A DNA stretch of 64,000 bases. It comes from Marinomonas spartinae. GTDB lineage: Bacteria > Pseudomonadota > Gammaproteobacteria > Pseudomonadales > Marinomonadaceae. Positions 11,601 through 19,444 of the stretch are shown piece by piece. Under the pieces are notes generated by a model, which saw only the letters and a list, made by a program, of their open reading frames with translations, did no database searches and was not told the origin of the DNA. Position 1 is the first letter of the stretch. Each line of letters starts with the position of its first letter. The stretch covers positions 620,001-684,000 of the forward strand of contig NZ_FLOB01000001.1 in assembly GCF_900089775.1 (NCBI RefSeq), read 5' to 3'. Position numbers and translations under genes: made by a program.

Positions 11601-13425
11601 AGCCGGAAGTATAAATGACATAGGCCAAATGATGGGGGAGTAGGTTCGTGATGGGCGCTGTGTTGGCAAAGGCGTCTAAGGGGATGGACTCCAAGGCAAT
11701 TACCGATTGCGTGGTAAGAGACCGAGCGCTTTCCATTAAAGACGTTTGCGTTAGCAGCAGCTGAGCGTCACTGTCTTCCAGCATAAAGCGCAAACGTTGT
11801 TCTGGGTAGTCAGGATCCAGCGGTAAAAAGGCGCCGCCCGCTTTGAGTATGCTGAGTAGGGTGACAAACAGAGTGAGGCCTCTTTCCATCATGACGCCAA
11901 CCATGGTGTCGGGCACGACGCCTTCGTTGATTAAATAGTGGGCTAATTGGTTGGCTTGTTCGTCAAGTTGACGGTAGGTCAAGGTTCGGTCGCCATGCTT
12001 CAAGGCAATATGATTGGGTTGAGTGGATGCCTGGCGGGCAAACAGCTCATGAAACAGCGCCTTTTCCCACGGTGTGTCTGCTGTCGCTTGGGCATCGAAC
12101 CAACGGTTTTCTTGCTTGCCCAGCGGGTTGAGACTGGCTTTTGGGTGGTCTGGCTGGAGGCAGATTTGCTGAAGAATATGTTGGTAGCTGTCGATAAAAC
12201 GCTCAATAAATGCCCTAGAGAATTTTTCTTTGGCGTACACAAAACGCAAGGTCAGATCAGTATTGCTGATGGCATCCAATACCAGTTCAAAGGGCGTTTC
12301 TACTACCGGAAACTCTTCGAATAACAATTGATAATCCCCTTGTTTGACAACCATTCCTTCCCCGTGGGTGCGGAAGTTAAAGGCGTAACTGGGCAGGGCG
12401 TGTTGGCCACAGAGTTGTTCGGCCGAAAAGCTTGAAAAACCAAGGGATTGGGCCAATTTTTCGCGTACGTTTTGCGTGATCTCTCCCAGTGTGCTGGTGG
12501 CTTCTAAGGGTAGGCCAAGCAAGGCGTTATGAACGTAAAAGCCCACCGTACGTCGGTTTTGACTGTTTCGGTTTAGTGTGGGGATCACCAGCGAGGGATG
12601 GGGGTGATTGCCATACACAGACAGGGTCAAAAGCAGAGCGCTTGATAGCAGTTCAAAGCGTGTGACACCAAGGGATTTGGCGGCGTCATTGAGACTCCCT
12701 AGTTGCTCGTCGCTCAAACCTTGTGTCACATGGCCAGCACGATAACTGACATCGCTAATAGGGGCCATGTTGGGTAAGGTAAGCGGCTCATCCGATAACA
12801 GTGCTAATGACTGCCATGCCGTGCGGGTAGTGTCTATGTCATTGTCATGGCTGTTCTTTTCCACGAAGGATAAATAATCCTCGCCATTGCGCGCAAGGGA
12901 GTGATCGCCAGCAAGGTAGGATAAGACCGATTTACAACACAGGGGTAATGACCAAGCGTCCATAATCAGATGGTGTGCGGCAATTAATACGGCAAACTTA
13001 TCCTGACGTACCTGATAGATATGAAAACGAGTCAGTCGGCGGTGGGTGAGTTGATAAGGTTCAAGGTATCTTTGTTCGGCGTCTTGTTTTAGCCAATCCA
13101 TTGGGTCGTCATGCTGTGTTAAGTCTGTTACGTCTATTGGCAAGGAAGTGATTGGACCGTCAGCGTCACTATAGCACTGGCGCGGGGTTCCCGTACTGTC
13201 ATCCAGAATCATCGTCAGGGCTGGGTGGTCTTTTATCATCTGGTGTAAGGCGTGTTTCAGCTTATCAATACTCAGGCGAGGATCATCAAACCAAAGTAAC
13301 CCACCAAGATTGTAAGCGGCGCTGTTTGGTTTTAATTGATGAAACATCCATAGGCGCTGTTGAGAAGCGTAAAGAGAATGATATTGGCTGGATGTCGACG
13401 CGTTATAGAGATCGTCAGTTGGCAT
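2629..13425 (-). CDS. Trimodular nonribosomal peptide synthetase (C-A-T-E-C-A-T-C-A-T), siderophore-type
   Basis: About 3598 residues. Domains in order: C1 (~15-440, HHLIMDAWS), A1 (~465-960), T1 (~1000-1050, GGDSISALQ), an epimerisation domain (~1060-1480, HHLVIDALS), C2 (~1500-1930, HHLLMDGWS), A2 (~1950-2450), T2 (GGQSLLATQ), C3 (~2555-2985, HHIISDGLS), A3 (~3005-3500), T3 (GGHSLLATK). A1 and A2 read pocket code DGECTGGVT; A3 reads DVWHISLID, a recognised serine code. The protein begins with a C domain rather than a loading module, so it probably accepts an acyl starter (inference). The GTG at 13434 could start the frame, but ATG 13425 follows an AGGTGG ribosome site. It has no thioesterase and ends by overlapping the next NRPS gene. 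Neighbouring MbtH, exporter and ferric-siderophore importer genes make a siderophore product likely. Confidence 0.95.
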   Translation of the reverse strand: MPTDDLYNASTSSQYHSLYASQQRLWMFHQLKPNSAAYNLGGLLWFDDPRLSIDKLKHALHQMIKDHPALTMILDDSTGTPRQCYSDADGPITSLPIDVTDLTQHDDPMDWLKQDAEQRYLEPYQLTHRRLTRFHIYQVRQDKFAVLIAAHHLIMDAWSLPLCCKSVLSYLAGDHSLARNGEDYLSFVEKNSHDNDIDTTRTAWQSLALLSDEPLTLPNMAPISDVSYRAGHVTQGLSDEQLGSLNDAAKSLGVTRFELLSSALLLTLSVYGNHPHPSLVIPTLNRNSQNRRTVGFYVHNALLGLPLEATSTLGEITQNVREKLAQSLGFSSFSAEQLCGQHALPSYAFNFRTHGEGMVVKQGDYQLLFEEFPVVETPFELVLDAISNTDLTLRFVYAKEKFSRAFIERFIDSYQHILQQICLQPDHPKASLNPLGKQENRWFDAQATADTPWEKALFHELFARQASTQPNHIALKHGDRTLTYRQLDEQANQLAHYLINEGVVPDTMVGVMMERGLTLFVTLLSILKAGGAFLPLDPDYPEQRLRFMLEDSDAQLLLTQTSLMESARSLTTQSVIALESIPLDAFANTAPITNLLPHHLAYVIYTSGSTGMPKGVAVDHLGLTMHVQTIGQEYGMTPHDTELHFASISFDGALERWTVPLAFGARLIIRDQALWTPEQTTQILCNEKVTIACFPPSYVGPLLDWIEETQPSLTLRSITLGGEAFTRETFERIQRVIAPPRIINGYGPTETIVTPLIWRAYPQDTLTSAYAPIGSAVGARQLYVLDAQLQRLPAGVIGELYIGMEVGLARGYLKRADLTAERFLPDPFAANGERMYRTGDLVRFNENGVVEYFGRADQQVKIRGFRIELGEIESCLQTVSQAKWCAVVAHDSPNGKKLVGYVQTHDTQQDSAPWLTALAQQLPDYMVPSHIMMAEQFPITPAGKIDRNRLPAPQWEQLNDTNSPLTTPRQTLLADLWRDILNTHAIGANSHFFSCGGDSISALQLVGKLRQHQLMLSPKQVFDHPVLSDMADCLVDNQTKTAQQHPLRGEVALLPMQSRFVEQYSLTLCNQFARFQLPTPVHQEALNTAVTKLLEHHDALRLRFNDSRTATYLDQRRFALQIQNQPLDSDAIQQAIDPSAGLLLSLGVHLESGDTLLAIHHLVIDALSWPILLEDLMSLYQGSLHNKASHLPAKTHHQGDWYQALHNYSWSDQEHRYWTEQVHPPVFPTQRGAIRKHQWHLTSSSAQRLFASTQRFARLDKETSLLCVVAHALGHYQQQKTFLIHKESHGRFADAFHLDLSRSINWHTALFPQKILISDDLSATLAHTKDLSLARPAGGIGYSAGILQGEWSYADGIDVLFNYLGRATQNHLSGLPLKEFGLWRPDNGISDAAIAVNISEIDQGIEFDIELDHLLFNESQSERFIQHLDQATKAITQHCQQHSAILTQQDALGTVLNQASLTTISQAILSQPDGQLPEKILPLSTLQQGLYFHSQLANDKHTYVNQITLPIHGAEPNKLLACWQQLMQRHTMLRSTISQVEGQAHLLVWSSLPLISSYQDAREQKGCHLTQIQQHLVEQGFDLQQNLISTPQPLWRVDLIQTTDQTLQCVFTIHHLLMDGWSTGVLLTELFSLYHGHTLPPVQQDFSDYLSWIRQQNTASVEPYWRDFLSHIEAPTLLANVYGRPQPQQDHVRSTIRIDTTTLANWQQDLKHSGLTLNTLIQGAWLLTLQRYTGQDNPVFGNTVAGRPTTLAHSDTMVGLFINTLPVTHRICWQQTIRDWLNAIQNQTSSQREFSHTALSQVQQYSPLAGESLFDTLVVFENYPLDQSLFQQGELTIGEPDSYEFTHYPLTLAVLPSEQLDIVFAYDSACFSTTQIASLQATTSHYLEQLVHGLAQPLNSINVLDNTQKNILQKHVKPSEPWHYIPFTELFRKQAEQRPNQQALVANPLLAGGKQAAVLTYQALDQQSDAVAAELLAQGIHQDSIVGALFQRSNEMLVAMIGILKAGAAFLPLDPSYPEDRLRYMVEDSGTALLISDPSSLSLAQRIGEKTPLISFNTIDLTASLSENPVLLPDQLAYVIYTSGSTGRPKGVCISQLGLSMHVQTIGQRYGMQPSDRELHFASISFDGAIERWATPLAFGSTLVIRDQSLWSAQETCEVLEREHITIACFPPSYVGPLLEWIQAANPKPQLHVRSWTLGGEAFTRDTYFALQRTLQPPRIINGYGPTETVVTPLIWQAYRDTPLDSAYAPIGTAVGARDLFVLDKDLRPVPSGVCGELYIGDETGLARGYLARPELTAERFMPNPFSRYGERMYRTGDLVRWREDGVMEYLGRADDQIKIRGFRIELGEIESRLQQLSGSRRSAVVAFDGPTGKRLVGYIESQATSLDSQAILQKMKHALPDYMVPSQLMVLDALPLTPASKVDKKRLPEPEIETSHQDFVAPQGDVETLLASEWQHLLTLDKISRHDDFFTLGGQSLLATQLVGRLQQNHQIHLPLQAVFDAPVLSEMAKQCQSHNEALAMKAVPRLSHMPVSAAQKRLWFVQELMPDSSAYHMPLGIKLTGQLDRAHLALALQSLVNKHEIFRTTFVQVEGELMQTIHQEVPVSITYHQACEFTALEPQRKNWISEPFDFAQAPLMRVYAIEHNANEHELLLVLHHIISDGLSIQQLIKEWFTLYQDLARGIKSNIDSLKTLDYADYAYWQRDWLQTPQAKQDLLWWTQALQTDIDPLILHSEVPRDPQQVHGRRYHFVLSEQQVTHIRSLASAHQTTTFNVMLSLWHLLMHKYTSQHDIRVGVPVAGRHQPDTLDMQGCFINSLTIPANIKATDTFSDLVKQVTGFFQQALARQHVPFEAIVEALGVAGNIQHHPLYQTSFNFQQMDLAALQHVDDLDISLFDPGVVGAQLELSLDIQQFTDTIDGNEKWTGFVNYASPIFDEAFAQSLIEHWFLLLESVANGQPKTLAELTLVDASQAQYIKQFNATDKDWGELLPPPLSIIQQAQRTPDATALSMGNQTLNYRDFDRQVTQLANWLRQQGVKEETRVGLGLPRSIDLVIGLHAITRAGGAYVPLDPSYPKERLSYILDAAEVSLLLTDEPTLSQWPASSHCRYVTIDSLDTSSESLTPPRVHWQQDLALYVIFTSGSTGLPKGVVNTQAALQNRLQWMQSEYSLTAEDCVLQKTPFSFDVSVWEFFWPLMVGARLAIAPPESHRQPERLHHTIIEQDVTTIHFVPSMLHAFANETDMAHCRSLKRIICSGEALPVESVDKVLTTLSTCQLHNLYGPTEAAIDVSYWQCQQPLGRRTPIGYPISNTQLHVLDDCWNPLPIGIPGELYLAGDGLAREYLGRADLTAERFVPNPWGAAGSRMYRTGDKVLRMPDGRLEYLDRLDHQVKIRGLRIELEEIEAVLNQHKLIDESAVIAYHYQIGSQQDKGHTQLVAYLVCKDWTADHEVEVKRHLYEHLPDYMVPAIFIGLDAMPLSPSGKRDRKALPSPEWNQVRYRAPESALEKWFAQTWQTILGVEQVGLDDNFFALGGHSLLATKVVALTQQELGLTLTLKDFFAATSLQALTDSLEPHYQTQHQSEQDELDVMAALMDDLDNL

Positions 13426-13487
13426 AATGACCACCTAATGGAGTAAAAAGAAAACACAATGGCATGGCGTTGGCTGTTTATTTATTT

Positions 13488-13691
13488 CTAGCTGGCTAAG
13501 GCATCTCTTAAACTTTTTGGTCGCATGTCTGTCCATGTTGCTTTGATGTGCGCAAGGCACTGCTCTTTGTTGCCGACCACGCCGACTTCTTTCCACCCCG
13601 CTGGTACCGCATGGTAGGTTGGCCAAATGCTGTATTGTTCTTGATCATTGATGACGACGGTGAATTCTGTGTTTGGGTTATCAATACTCAT
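13488..13691 (-). CDS. MbtH-like protein
   Basis: 67 residues and clearly the MbtH family: an N-terminal NPNTEF segment, a QYSIWP motif, PAGW, and TDMRPKSLR near the C-terminus, with the three conserved tryptophans. MbtH-like proteins bind NRPS adenylation domains and help them fold and activate amino acids. The start chosen is the ATG at 13691, preceded by AGAGAGGAC; an upstream ATG at 13718 lacks such a site and would add nine unrelated residues. It lies 62 bases before the NRPS gene and 31 bases after the exporter gene in the same orientation, so it is part of the biosynthetic operon. Confidence 0.95.
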   Translation of the reverse strand: MSIDNPNTEFTVVINDQEQYSIWPTYHAVPAGWKEVGVVGNKEQCLAHIKATWTDMRPKSLRDALAS

Positions 13692-13722
13692 AAAGTCCTC
13701 TCTTTTGCTTTTGTCCAATTGA

Positions 13723-15378
13723 TTAAGAAACGATGCTCGAAAGCGCTTCTTCTGTATGGCGTTGGTTGTTTGAGTTGAGTTCGCTAAGCTGACCTAAATC
13801 CATTTTGAAAACTCGGTCTGCCGCATCGAAATATTTGTCATCATGGGTAATGGCGATAATGGTTACACCACGCTCTTTTAAGAGGGGTAATAGTTCTCGG
13901 TAAAACGTTTTGCGAAATTTGGGATCTTGGTCGGCGGCCCATTCGTCCAGTAAGACACAGCCACGTTGTTCCAATACCGCCATCATTAAGGCGAGTCGCT
14001 TGCGTTGCCCTTGGGAGTATCGGGTGTCGGAAAGGTAACCATCCTGATGAGAGACCTTATGTGCCATTTCCAGACGCCTCATCCATTCATCAATCACTGT
14101 GTTGTCCACGTTGTCGCCATGTCCATCTGTGATCTGATGGAATAGATAGAAGTCGCTGTATACTGCAGAAAATTGCAAACGATATTCTGGCCATGTCTCC
14201 AGGGATACCGGCTGGTCGTTAAGGAAAACCTGCCCTGAGTGGGGCCGGTAGAGACCAGTCAATAAGTTGGCAAACGTGGATTTGCCACTGCCATTACCGC
14301 CAATGATAAAGATGAGTTCACCTTGTTTAATGGTGAAGTCGATCGGACCAACCTGAAACGGCTTCTCATCGCCGTCAGCTCGGTATTGATAAACTACTTG
14401 TTGTAAATGCAGCTGCTCAAAAGGGGCAGAAACCGGTTGCTGACTGATCAAGGTGTTATTTTGGCTTAATGACAAATCTTCCAATTTCTGCATTGAGATA
14501 TTGGCTGTCACTAAAGTGGGTAGGGAGCCGACGGCCGACATCAGTGGTGTGCGCATAAATAAGATAATTAACGCAAACGATGAAGCAACTGGAAAGCTGG
14601 CCCAGCCAAGTCCTAACGCGAGATAGAAGTTTAAACCGATGAGTGCCAGAACAATGGTGTTGGCCATGTTGGCCGCAAAGCCATTAAGAATGTCAGCACG
14701 GGTTACCTGATCGCGATACTGTTTGGCGTGTGGATCAAACTCATCATTGAAATAGCGTTTAGCGCGTCCCGGGTTTAACGATAGCTCTTTGCGACCCTCA
14801 ATAAAGGACTGGTAGTCTTGATACAGCTTGTCATCGAATTCTCGCACCTGTGTGATGTGGTAGGAGATTTTATTCACCAGACTAAAACCGAAGAGTCCTG
14901 TCAACGCTAAGAGTAAGACGCTGACGCCAAACAAAGGAAGAGATAAAAAAGCGAGATAAGCGAGGGCGATTAAGCAAAGCACCACCCCATAAATCAGCTC
15001 AGGCAGATGGACAAAGGCAAAGGTGACATTACGAATGTCGGTATTGAGTGACGCAAGCAAACGAGCGCTGCCGATGCTTTCTATTTGTTCGATATCAGTA
15101 TTGATCAGTTTTTTGATAAGCTGACAGCGTTTTTTATAGACAAACTGATGCCCCAGTTTATGCAGTGCCACTTGGGCGACGGTAGCCGTTGCCAGCAAGA
15201 CCGCCAACAGGAGGACAAATTGCCATAGAACCGAGGGAGTTAGGTCGTGCTGGCTGAGTAGTCGGTATTGAATAAAAGCAATTACCCCGACCGTCAGGAG
15301 CGCGCTGGCCATACTGAGTAAGATGACAAAAGCCAGAGGTTTGCCTTGTTTGTCTGCAAGCTGCATCAGTAACTTCAT
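13723..15378 (-). CDS. Cyclic-peptide/siderophore ABC exporter, PvdE/SyrD type
   Basis: 551 residues with a fused six-helix membrane domain (about residues 1-310) and one ATPase domain. Walker A is GGNGSGKS. The signature region reads YSQGQRKR instead of LSGGQ, and the Walker B region is LLDEWAADQDP; both are typical of the PvdE/SyrD/YojI branch that exports peptide siderophores or their precursors from cytoplasm to periplasm. It is the first gene of the minus-strand unit exporter-mbtH-NRPS-NRPS and sits directly behind a Fur-box-like sequence, so iron repression of the whole unit is likely. Export of the acylated or precursor peptide is inferred from this context. Confidence 0.92.
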   Translation of the reverse strand: MKLLMQLADKQGKPLAFVILLSMASALLTVGVIAFIQYRLLSQHDLTPSVLWQFVLLLAVLLATATVAQVALHKLGHQFVYKKRCQLIKKLINTDIEQIESIGSARLLASLNTDIRNVTFAFVHLPELIYGVVLCLIALAYLAFLSLPLFGVSVLLLALTGLFGFSLVNKISYHITQVREFDDKLYQDYQSFIEGRKELSLNPGRAKRYFNDEFDPHAKQYRDQVTRADILNGFAANMANTIVLALIGLNFYLALGLGWASFPVASSFALIILFMRTPLMSAVGSLPTLVTANISMQKLEDLSLSQNNTLISQQPVSAPFEQLHLQQVVYQYRADGDEKPFQVGPIDFTIKQGELIFIIGGNGSGKSTFANLLTGLYRPHSGQVFLNDQPVSLETWPEYRLQFSAVYSDFYLFHQITDGHGDNVDNTVIDEWMRRLEMAHKVSHQDGYLSDTRYSQGQRKRLALMMAVLEQRGCVLLDEWAADQDPKFRKTFYRELLPLLKERGVTIIAITHDDKYFDAADRVFKMDLGQLSELNSNNQRHTEEALSSIVS

Positions 15379-15409
15379 GTTAGACCCATAAATAAACAGT
15401 TTTGATTTG

Positions 15410-15429
15410 TATTATTATTCTCATTAATT
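15410..15429 (-). promoter_or_regulatory. Candidate Fur box before the biosynthesis/export operon
   Basis: The minus strand reads AATTAATGAGAATAATAAT, close to the classic gammaproteobacterial Fur site with its GAGAATAAT core. It lies 32 bases before the exporter start, where a repressor would cover the promoter. Found by eye only. Confidence 0.65.
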
Positions 15430-15489
15430 GACTTTAACTCATTCCATGTTTTGCGAAGCAAGATACTAGTATGCTGGTAGAGCTATTCC

Positions 15490-17469
15490 CTAGAGCCGCC
15501 GTAAGCCCCACATCAGGTATAAGCCGCCGAGAATGGAGGCGACCATGCCTGCGGGTACTTCCTGTGGGTAGAGTAATTGTCGACCTAACCAGTCGGACAG
15601 TAACATCAGTAGTCCCCCTACCAATGATGAGGCGATCAGATGATCACGGGCACGACTAAAACCAAATAGCCGTGCTAAATGAGGCGCCATCAGCCCAACA
15701 AAACTTAATGGACCGACAACCAAGGTGGCAGCAACAGTTAGGCAAGCGGCTAACAGTAGCAGCAAGAGACGGGATCGGGAGACATTCATTCCCAATGATC
15801 GAGCTGTCGCTTGCCCTAGCGGTAAAACATCCAGCCATTTACTTAGCAAAAAGCCAATGCTGACCAATAACAACGTCGCTATCGCTAAAGGCAACAAGGT
15901 TTGGCTTTTAACGTAATAGGTGGAACCGGATAACCAAGCTAAAAAAGCATAGCTACGTGGATCGCCACCGGCGAGAATTAGACTTTGCACGGCATTCATC
16001 AGGGCCGTAATAGCGACCCCTGTCAACAATACCCGCTCCGGTTGAAATCCCGACTTATGATTGAGCAAGACAATTAATCCCATGACCACCAGGGCACCCA
16101 CCAGACCACCGATATAGAGTCCAACAAGTCCTGATGCAAGACCACTATAGAGGGTGATAATCAGACCAATGGCGATGCCAGAACTGATACCAATCACCTC
16201 TGGGCTCGCCATTGGATTGCCGCTTAAGCGCTGAATGATGGTGCCTGCTACCGCGAGCATAATGCCAGCTAATAATGCCGCAACTAAGCGAGGTATCCGC
16301 CATTCCAACAAAGACCAATCGCCATTGAAGACTAGCCATTGCCAACCGTGGTTTTGAATAGACAAACTGGCAAACAAACAAAAACCCACCAGCAATGTCC
16401 CGCCGGTCCATACAATGGCGGATTTGCTGAGGTGATGTATTTGCTGATTATGTCGGGTTAATACGGTTTCCGCTTGGGTCTGATGACGAATGGCCAGTTT
16501 GGGGAGTAGCCATAACATAAGTGGTGCCCCCAGCGCTGCTGTGGCGGCTCCTGTCTGAACAACCATTGCCACCGTGTCTGGTAGTCGTTGAATCAATAAA
16601 TCTGTCAGTGTTAGTAAGAGGGCGCCAAGTATCATGGACACTATTACTTTAGGTAGTAAACGACGGATGCCCATTAGCCGCGTAATAGCAGGGGCGGCGA
16701 GGCCAATAAAGCCAATCACGCCAACACTGGCGACCACCCAAGACGTCAGTAGTACCGCTAGACCAAGACAGACAAAACGGAGTTTAGTTAATGACACCCC
16801 TAAACTTTTGGCACCAGACTCGGTTAATTCTAATAAACTTAATGGCTTAAGGAATAAAAGCGCGACGAGCACTGCCGCAAGAATGCGAGGCCATAAATAG
16901 GTGACATTGCCCCAGCCCGTTTGTACTAGAGAGCCCGCTCCCCAAATCATTAAACCAGAGAGTTTTTCTTGATTGAGCATCAGCAATACGGTGCTGAAAG
17001 CACTGAAATAGAGATTAAGCACCAGACCCGCAATCACGACCACTGTGGGCGATAGAGCCCGTCGCCAAGACAACAGAAAGACCAGCCCCATGGTAATGAG
17101 CCCTCCTGTTAAGGCAACCAGACTTTGAGAAAACGCCATCAGCCAAGGTGCATACAGTGTTGCCAGCATCAGGCTAAAGCTAGCGCCGCTAGCAATCCCC
17201 AAAGTAGAGGGCGAGGCAATGGGGTTTCTAAGTACCTGTTGCAACAACACCCCTGCTACCGCTAATGCGGCACCACACAATAAGGTGGTAAACAGGCGTG
17301 GCCACCAAGTTAATGACAACTCGACCGAGCGGCTAGACTGCCAGTTTGTCTGGAATAAGCTAGCAAAAGCATGGTTAAGTCCACCGACGTTGTTTAGGTG
17401 AGTGCCTATTAACAAAGCGACCAGAACGGCAAGGAGCGCCATCAGCGTGAAAGGAAGCGTCCGCATCAT
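15490..17469 (-). CDS. fhuB: Fused FecCD-type ferric siderophore permease, FhuB-like
   Basis: 659 residues formed of two tandem FecCD permease halves, the arrangement of FhuB (about 660 residues in E. coli). Each half carries the hydrophobic helices and a GxxLAxxGxxxQ-type segment ([14 protein letters not shown] near residue 75; [15 protein letters not shown] in the second half). It forms the inner-membrane channel for hydroxamate siderophores with the FhuC ATPase. The start at ATG 17469 overlaps the fhuD stop as ATGA and follows AGGAGAG inside the end of fhuD. A longer upstream reading adds 25 residues that do not look like a signal or helix. Last gene of fhuC-fhuD-fhuB. Confidence 0.92.
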   Translation of the reverse strand: MMRTLPFTLMALLAVLVALLIGTHLNNVGGLNHAFASLFQTNWQSSRSVELSLTWWPRLFTTLLCGAALAVAGVLLQQVLRNPIASPSTLGIASGASFSLMLATLYAPWLMAFSQSLVALTGGLITMGLVFLLSWRRALSPTVVVIAGLVLNLYFSAFSTVLLMLNQEKLSGLMIWGAGSLVQTGWGNVTYLWPRILAAVLVALLFLKPLSLLELTESGAKSLGVSLTKLRFVCLGLAVLLTSWVVASVGVIGFIGLAAPAITRLMGIRRLLPKVIVSMILGALLLTLTDLLIQRLPDTVAMVVQTGAATAALGAPLMLWLLPKLAIRHQTQAETVLTRHNQQIHHLSKSAIVWTGGTLLVGFCLFASLSIQNHGWQWLVFNGDWSLLEWRIPRLVAALLAGIMLAVAGTIIQRLSGNPMASPEVIGISSGIAIGLIITLYSGLASGLVGLYIGGLVGALVVMGLIVLLNHKSGFQPERVLLTGVAITALMNAVQSLILAGGDPRSYAFLAWLSGSTYYVKSQTLLPLAIATLLLVSIGFLLSKWLDVLPLGQATARSLGMNVSRSRLLLLLLAACLTVAATLVVGPLSFVGLMAPHLARLFGFSRARDHLIASSLVGGLLMLLSDWLGRQLLYPQEVPAGMVASILGGLYLMWGLRRL

Positions 17470-18329
17470 TTGCTCTCCTGATGAATAGCTGTGGTTAATA
17501 GACGAGCAAAGCGTACCGTGGAAGGGATGGCGCCAAAGCTCCAAACGGGTGGGATTTTCAGCATCGGATGCCCAGTTTGTTTGACCAAGTATTGCCAGAA
17601 GGCATCCCGTCGTAGGTTCGCTTCCACACCTGCTGGTAATGGCTCGATGACGACAATTTGCCCTTTCACGCCAAGCAGTTTGTCAATACCAACCAGAGAA
17701 AAGCCCCACTTATTGGTCTGTCGGTGCCACGCACTTTGTAAACCGAGTTGCTGAGCAGCAATGCCATACAGGCTATTAGTGCCAAAGACTCGCACATGAC
17801 GAGCATCCATAAACTGCATCATCAACAAGGGTGGCGTATGGGTGGGAACCTGTTTAGAAAGGGTCGCCAACGTCGCCTGAGCCGATTGAATCAGTGATTT
17901 AGCGGCCGCTTCTCGGTGGGTGTCTTTCGCAAGGGTTTGCGTATAGGTTTTGAAGGCTTGCCATGAAACATCGCCTTTTTTATATAAGGCAATGTTTGTT
18001 ACGGGGGCAATGCGGGATAATTGTGGTGTCAGAGACTGAAACATCGGAGAGATAAAAATACGCTCTGGTTTTAGCTCCACCAATCGTTCCAAATTGGGTT
18101 GAGTGCGTAAGCCAAGATCGACGGTACGACTGGGAATGGCCGGGGATTTTACCCATGCGTTGTAGTCGGCTATCTGTGCCGCGCCAATGGGGTGAACGCC
18201 TAAGGCAAGCAGGGTTTCGACCTGCGTCCAATCTATGGCGGCCACTTTCATCTCACGCTCTTGTGCGACAGCGAAGTGGGTTGTAAACGTGATAGACAGC
18301 AGAAGCAAATAAGAAAAGGTACGTTTCAT
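17466..18329 (-). CDS. fhuD: Periplasmic iron-siderophore binding protein, FhuD-like
   Basis: 287 residues, close to FhuD length. It starts with a clear signal peptide (MKRT then a hydrophobic stretch, cleavage near AVAQE). The body has the FecB/FhuD cluster-8 binding-protein pattern: [21 protein letters not shown] around residues 65-90, and later [12 protein letters not shown]. It should capture the ferric siderophore in the periplasm and hand it to the FhuB-like permease. It sits 14 bases after the ATPase gene and overlaps the permease gene by four bases, so the three form one operon. No lipobox is seen, so it is probably soluble. Confidence 0.9.
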   Translation of the reverse strand: MKRTFSYLLLLSITFTTHFAVAQEREMKVAAIDWTQVETLLALGVHPIGAAQIADYNAWVKSPAIPSRTVDLGLRTQPNLERLVELKPERIFISPMFQSLTPQLSRIAPVTNIALYKKGDVSWQAFKTYTQTLAKDTHREAAAKSLIQSAQATLATLSKQVPTHTPPLLMMQFMDARHVRVFGTNSLYGIAAQQLGLQSAWHRQTNKWGFSLVGIDKLLGVKGQIVVIEPLPAGVEANLRRDAFWQYLVKQTGHPMLKIPPVWSFGAIPSTVRFARLLTTAIHQESK

Positions 18330-18343
18330 AACTTCCTACTTGG

Positions 18344-19126
18344 CTAGTAAGGCATGGCAACCGGATACCCTGCGGGGTGATCCGTAATGTGCATATTGAT
18401 ACCGTAGATGTCTTCTAGGGTTTGTGGTGTAAAGAGGCTCTCAATAGAGCCTGAGGCAATCATCTTTCCACTGTGCAGTGCGACGATATGATCGCAGAAG
18501 CGCGCTGCCATATTGATATCGTGGATAACAATAATCACACCAAGGGATAACTCGCGACTGAGCTTTTTGATCAGATTAAGCATGTCTACTTGATGGGCAA
18601 TATCTAAAGCAGATAGCGGTTCATCAAGTAGCAAATATTGCGTGCGCTGAGCCAGTAACATGGCGAGCCAAAGGCGTTGGCGCTCACCACCGGATAGGGT
18701 GTCAACTAAACGGTCCTGATAAGAGAGGGTATCGGTTAGCGCCATGGCTTCGTCGATGTATGTTTGATCCTGACGATTTAAACGGCCCAGCAAACCGTGC
18801 CAAGGATAACGACCAAACCCAACTAGGTCTCTGCCCGATAAGCTGTCCGTTGCTGGGGTTTGCTGAGGAAGATAAGCCACTTGTTGGGCAAATTGTTTAT
18901 GGGACCAAGAGTCGATAGCTTGACCATTTAGCAGAATATGACCACTGGTTGCTGTTTGTTGTTGGGCGAGCAGCTTAAGAAGAGTGGATTTTCCTGATCC
19001 ATTATGACCGACCAAGGCGTAAATTTTTCCAGGCTCAAAGGTCATGGAAAAGTCGGCCAATAAGGCGCGGCCATTCACGTCAAATCCTAATGCTTTCGAC
19101 TCTATCATTCCATTCACTCTCTGCAT
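18344..19126 (-). CDS. fhuC: Ferric siderophore import ATPase, FhuC-like
   Basis: 260 residues with all ABC ATPase motifs in the order of an iron-siderophore importer: Walker A GHNGSGKS near residue 40, Q-loop around YLPQQT, signature LSGGERQR, Walker B LLLDEP and the H-loop IVIHD. The segment SALDIAHQVDML after Walker B is typical of FhuC/FepC. It powers uptake through the FhuB-like permease. Either ATG 19126 or ATG 19108 may be used; the latter has a GAGAG eight bases upstream and gives MIESKALGF. It is the first gene of its operon, with a Fur-like site about 55-70 bases upstream. Confidence 0.92.
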   Translation of the reverse strand: MQRVNGMIESKALGFDVNGRALLADFSMTFEPGKIYALVGHNGSGKSTLLKLLAQQQTATSGHILLNGQAIDSWSHKQFAQQVAYLPQQTPATDSLSGRDLVGFGRYPWHGLLGRLNRQDQTYIDEAMALTDTLSYQDRLVDTLSGGERQRLWLAMLLAQRTQYLLLDEPLSALDIAHQVDMLNLIKKLSRELSLGVIIVIHDINMAARFCDHIVALHSGKMIASGSIESLFTPQTLEDIYGINMHITDHPAGYPVAMPY

Positions 19127-19177
19127 TACATGTGGTGTCGATGTCTGAGGGCAGTATTTTTATATAATAATGACGTT

Positions 19178-19198
19178 AATGCAAATCATTTTCATTTA
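19178..19198 (-). promoter_or_regulatory. Candidate Fur box before fhuCDB-like operon
   Basis: The plus strand reads AATGCAAATCATTTTCATTTA, which retains AAATCATTTTCATTT similar to the repeating ATCATT units of a Fur site. It lies between the importer operon and the MITE-like repeat. The match is weaker than at the exporter promoter. Confidence 0.5.
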
Positions 19199-19219
19199 AA
19201 GTGTAAATATTTAGTACGC

Positions 19220-19360
19220 TGAGACCTTTTCTCGATGTCACGAGCGACGCCAAGACGCGGCAAAAACAGACAAGAAAGCCGAGTTTATCCCGATAAATGA
19301 GCATTTTGAGTCTGTTTTTAACAAAGTATTGGCAAGCACAGTAATCGTGCCAAGGTCTCA
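19220..19360. repeat. MITE-like element, copy A
   Basis: A 141-bp unit bounded by perfect 9-bp inverted ends TGAGACCTT / AAGGTCTCA, with weaker symmetry inward (CGAT). Most of its length recurs in opposite orientation at 42649-42779, including the stretch around GAGCATTTTGAGTCTG and TTTTTAACAAAGTATTGGCAAG. It encodes no convincing protein and shows no clear target-site duplication. Confidence 0.8.
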
Positions 19361-19389
19361 CATTTTATGCATGATTTGGCATAAATAAG

Positions 19390-19421
19390 GCAATAGCCCT
19401 ATCTATTTGTTGGGCTATTGC
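19390..19421 (-). terminator. Terminator after the PAP2 phosphatase gene
   Basis: A perfect 10-bp stem (GCAATAGCCC / GGGCTATTGC) with a 12-base loop, 24 bases after the minus-strand stop; on that strand it is followed by CTTATTTAT. Confidence 0.65.
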
Positions 19422-19444
19422 TTGGTTCGCGGGGAAAATCAGAT

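Noticed and set aside
19176-19361. 61-codon frame across repeat copy A
   Set aside because: It is read through the non-coding repeat; a similar peptide in copy B merely reflects the shared repeat DNA.
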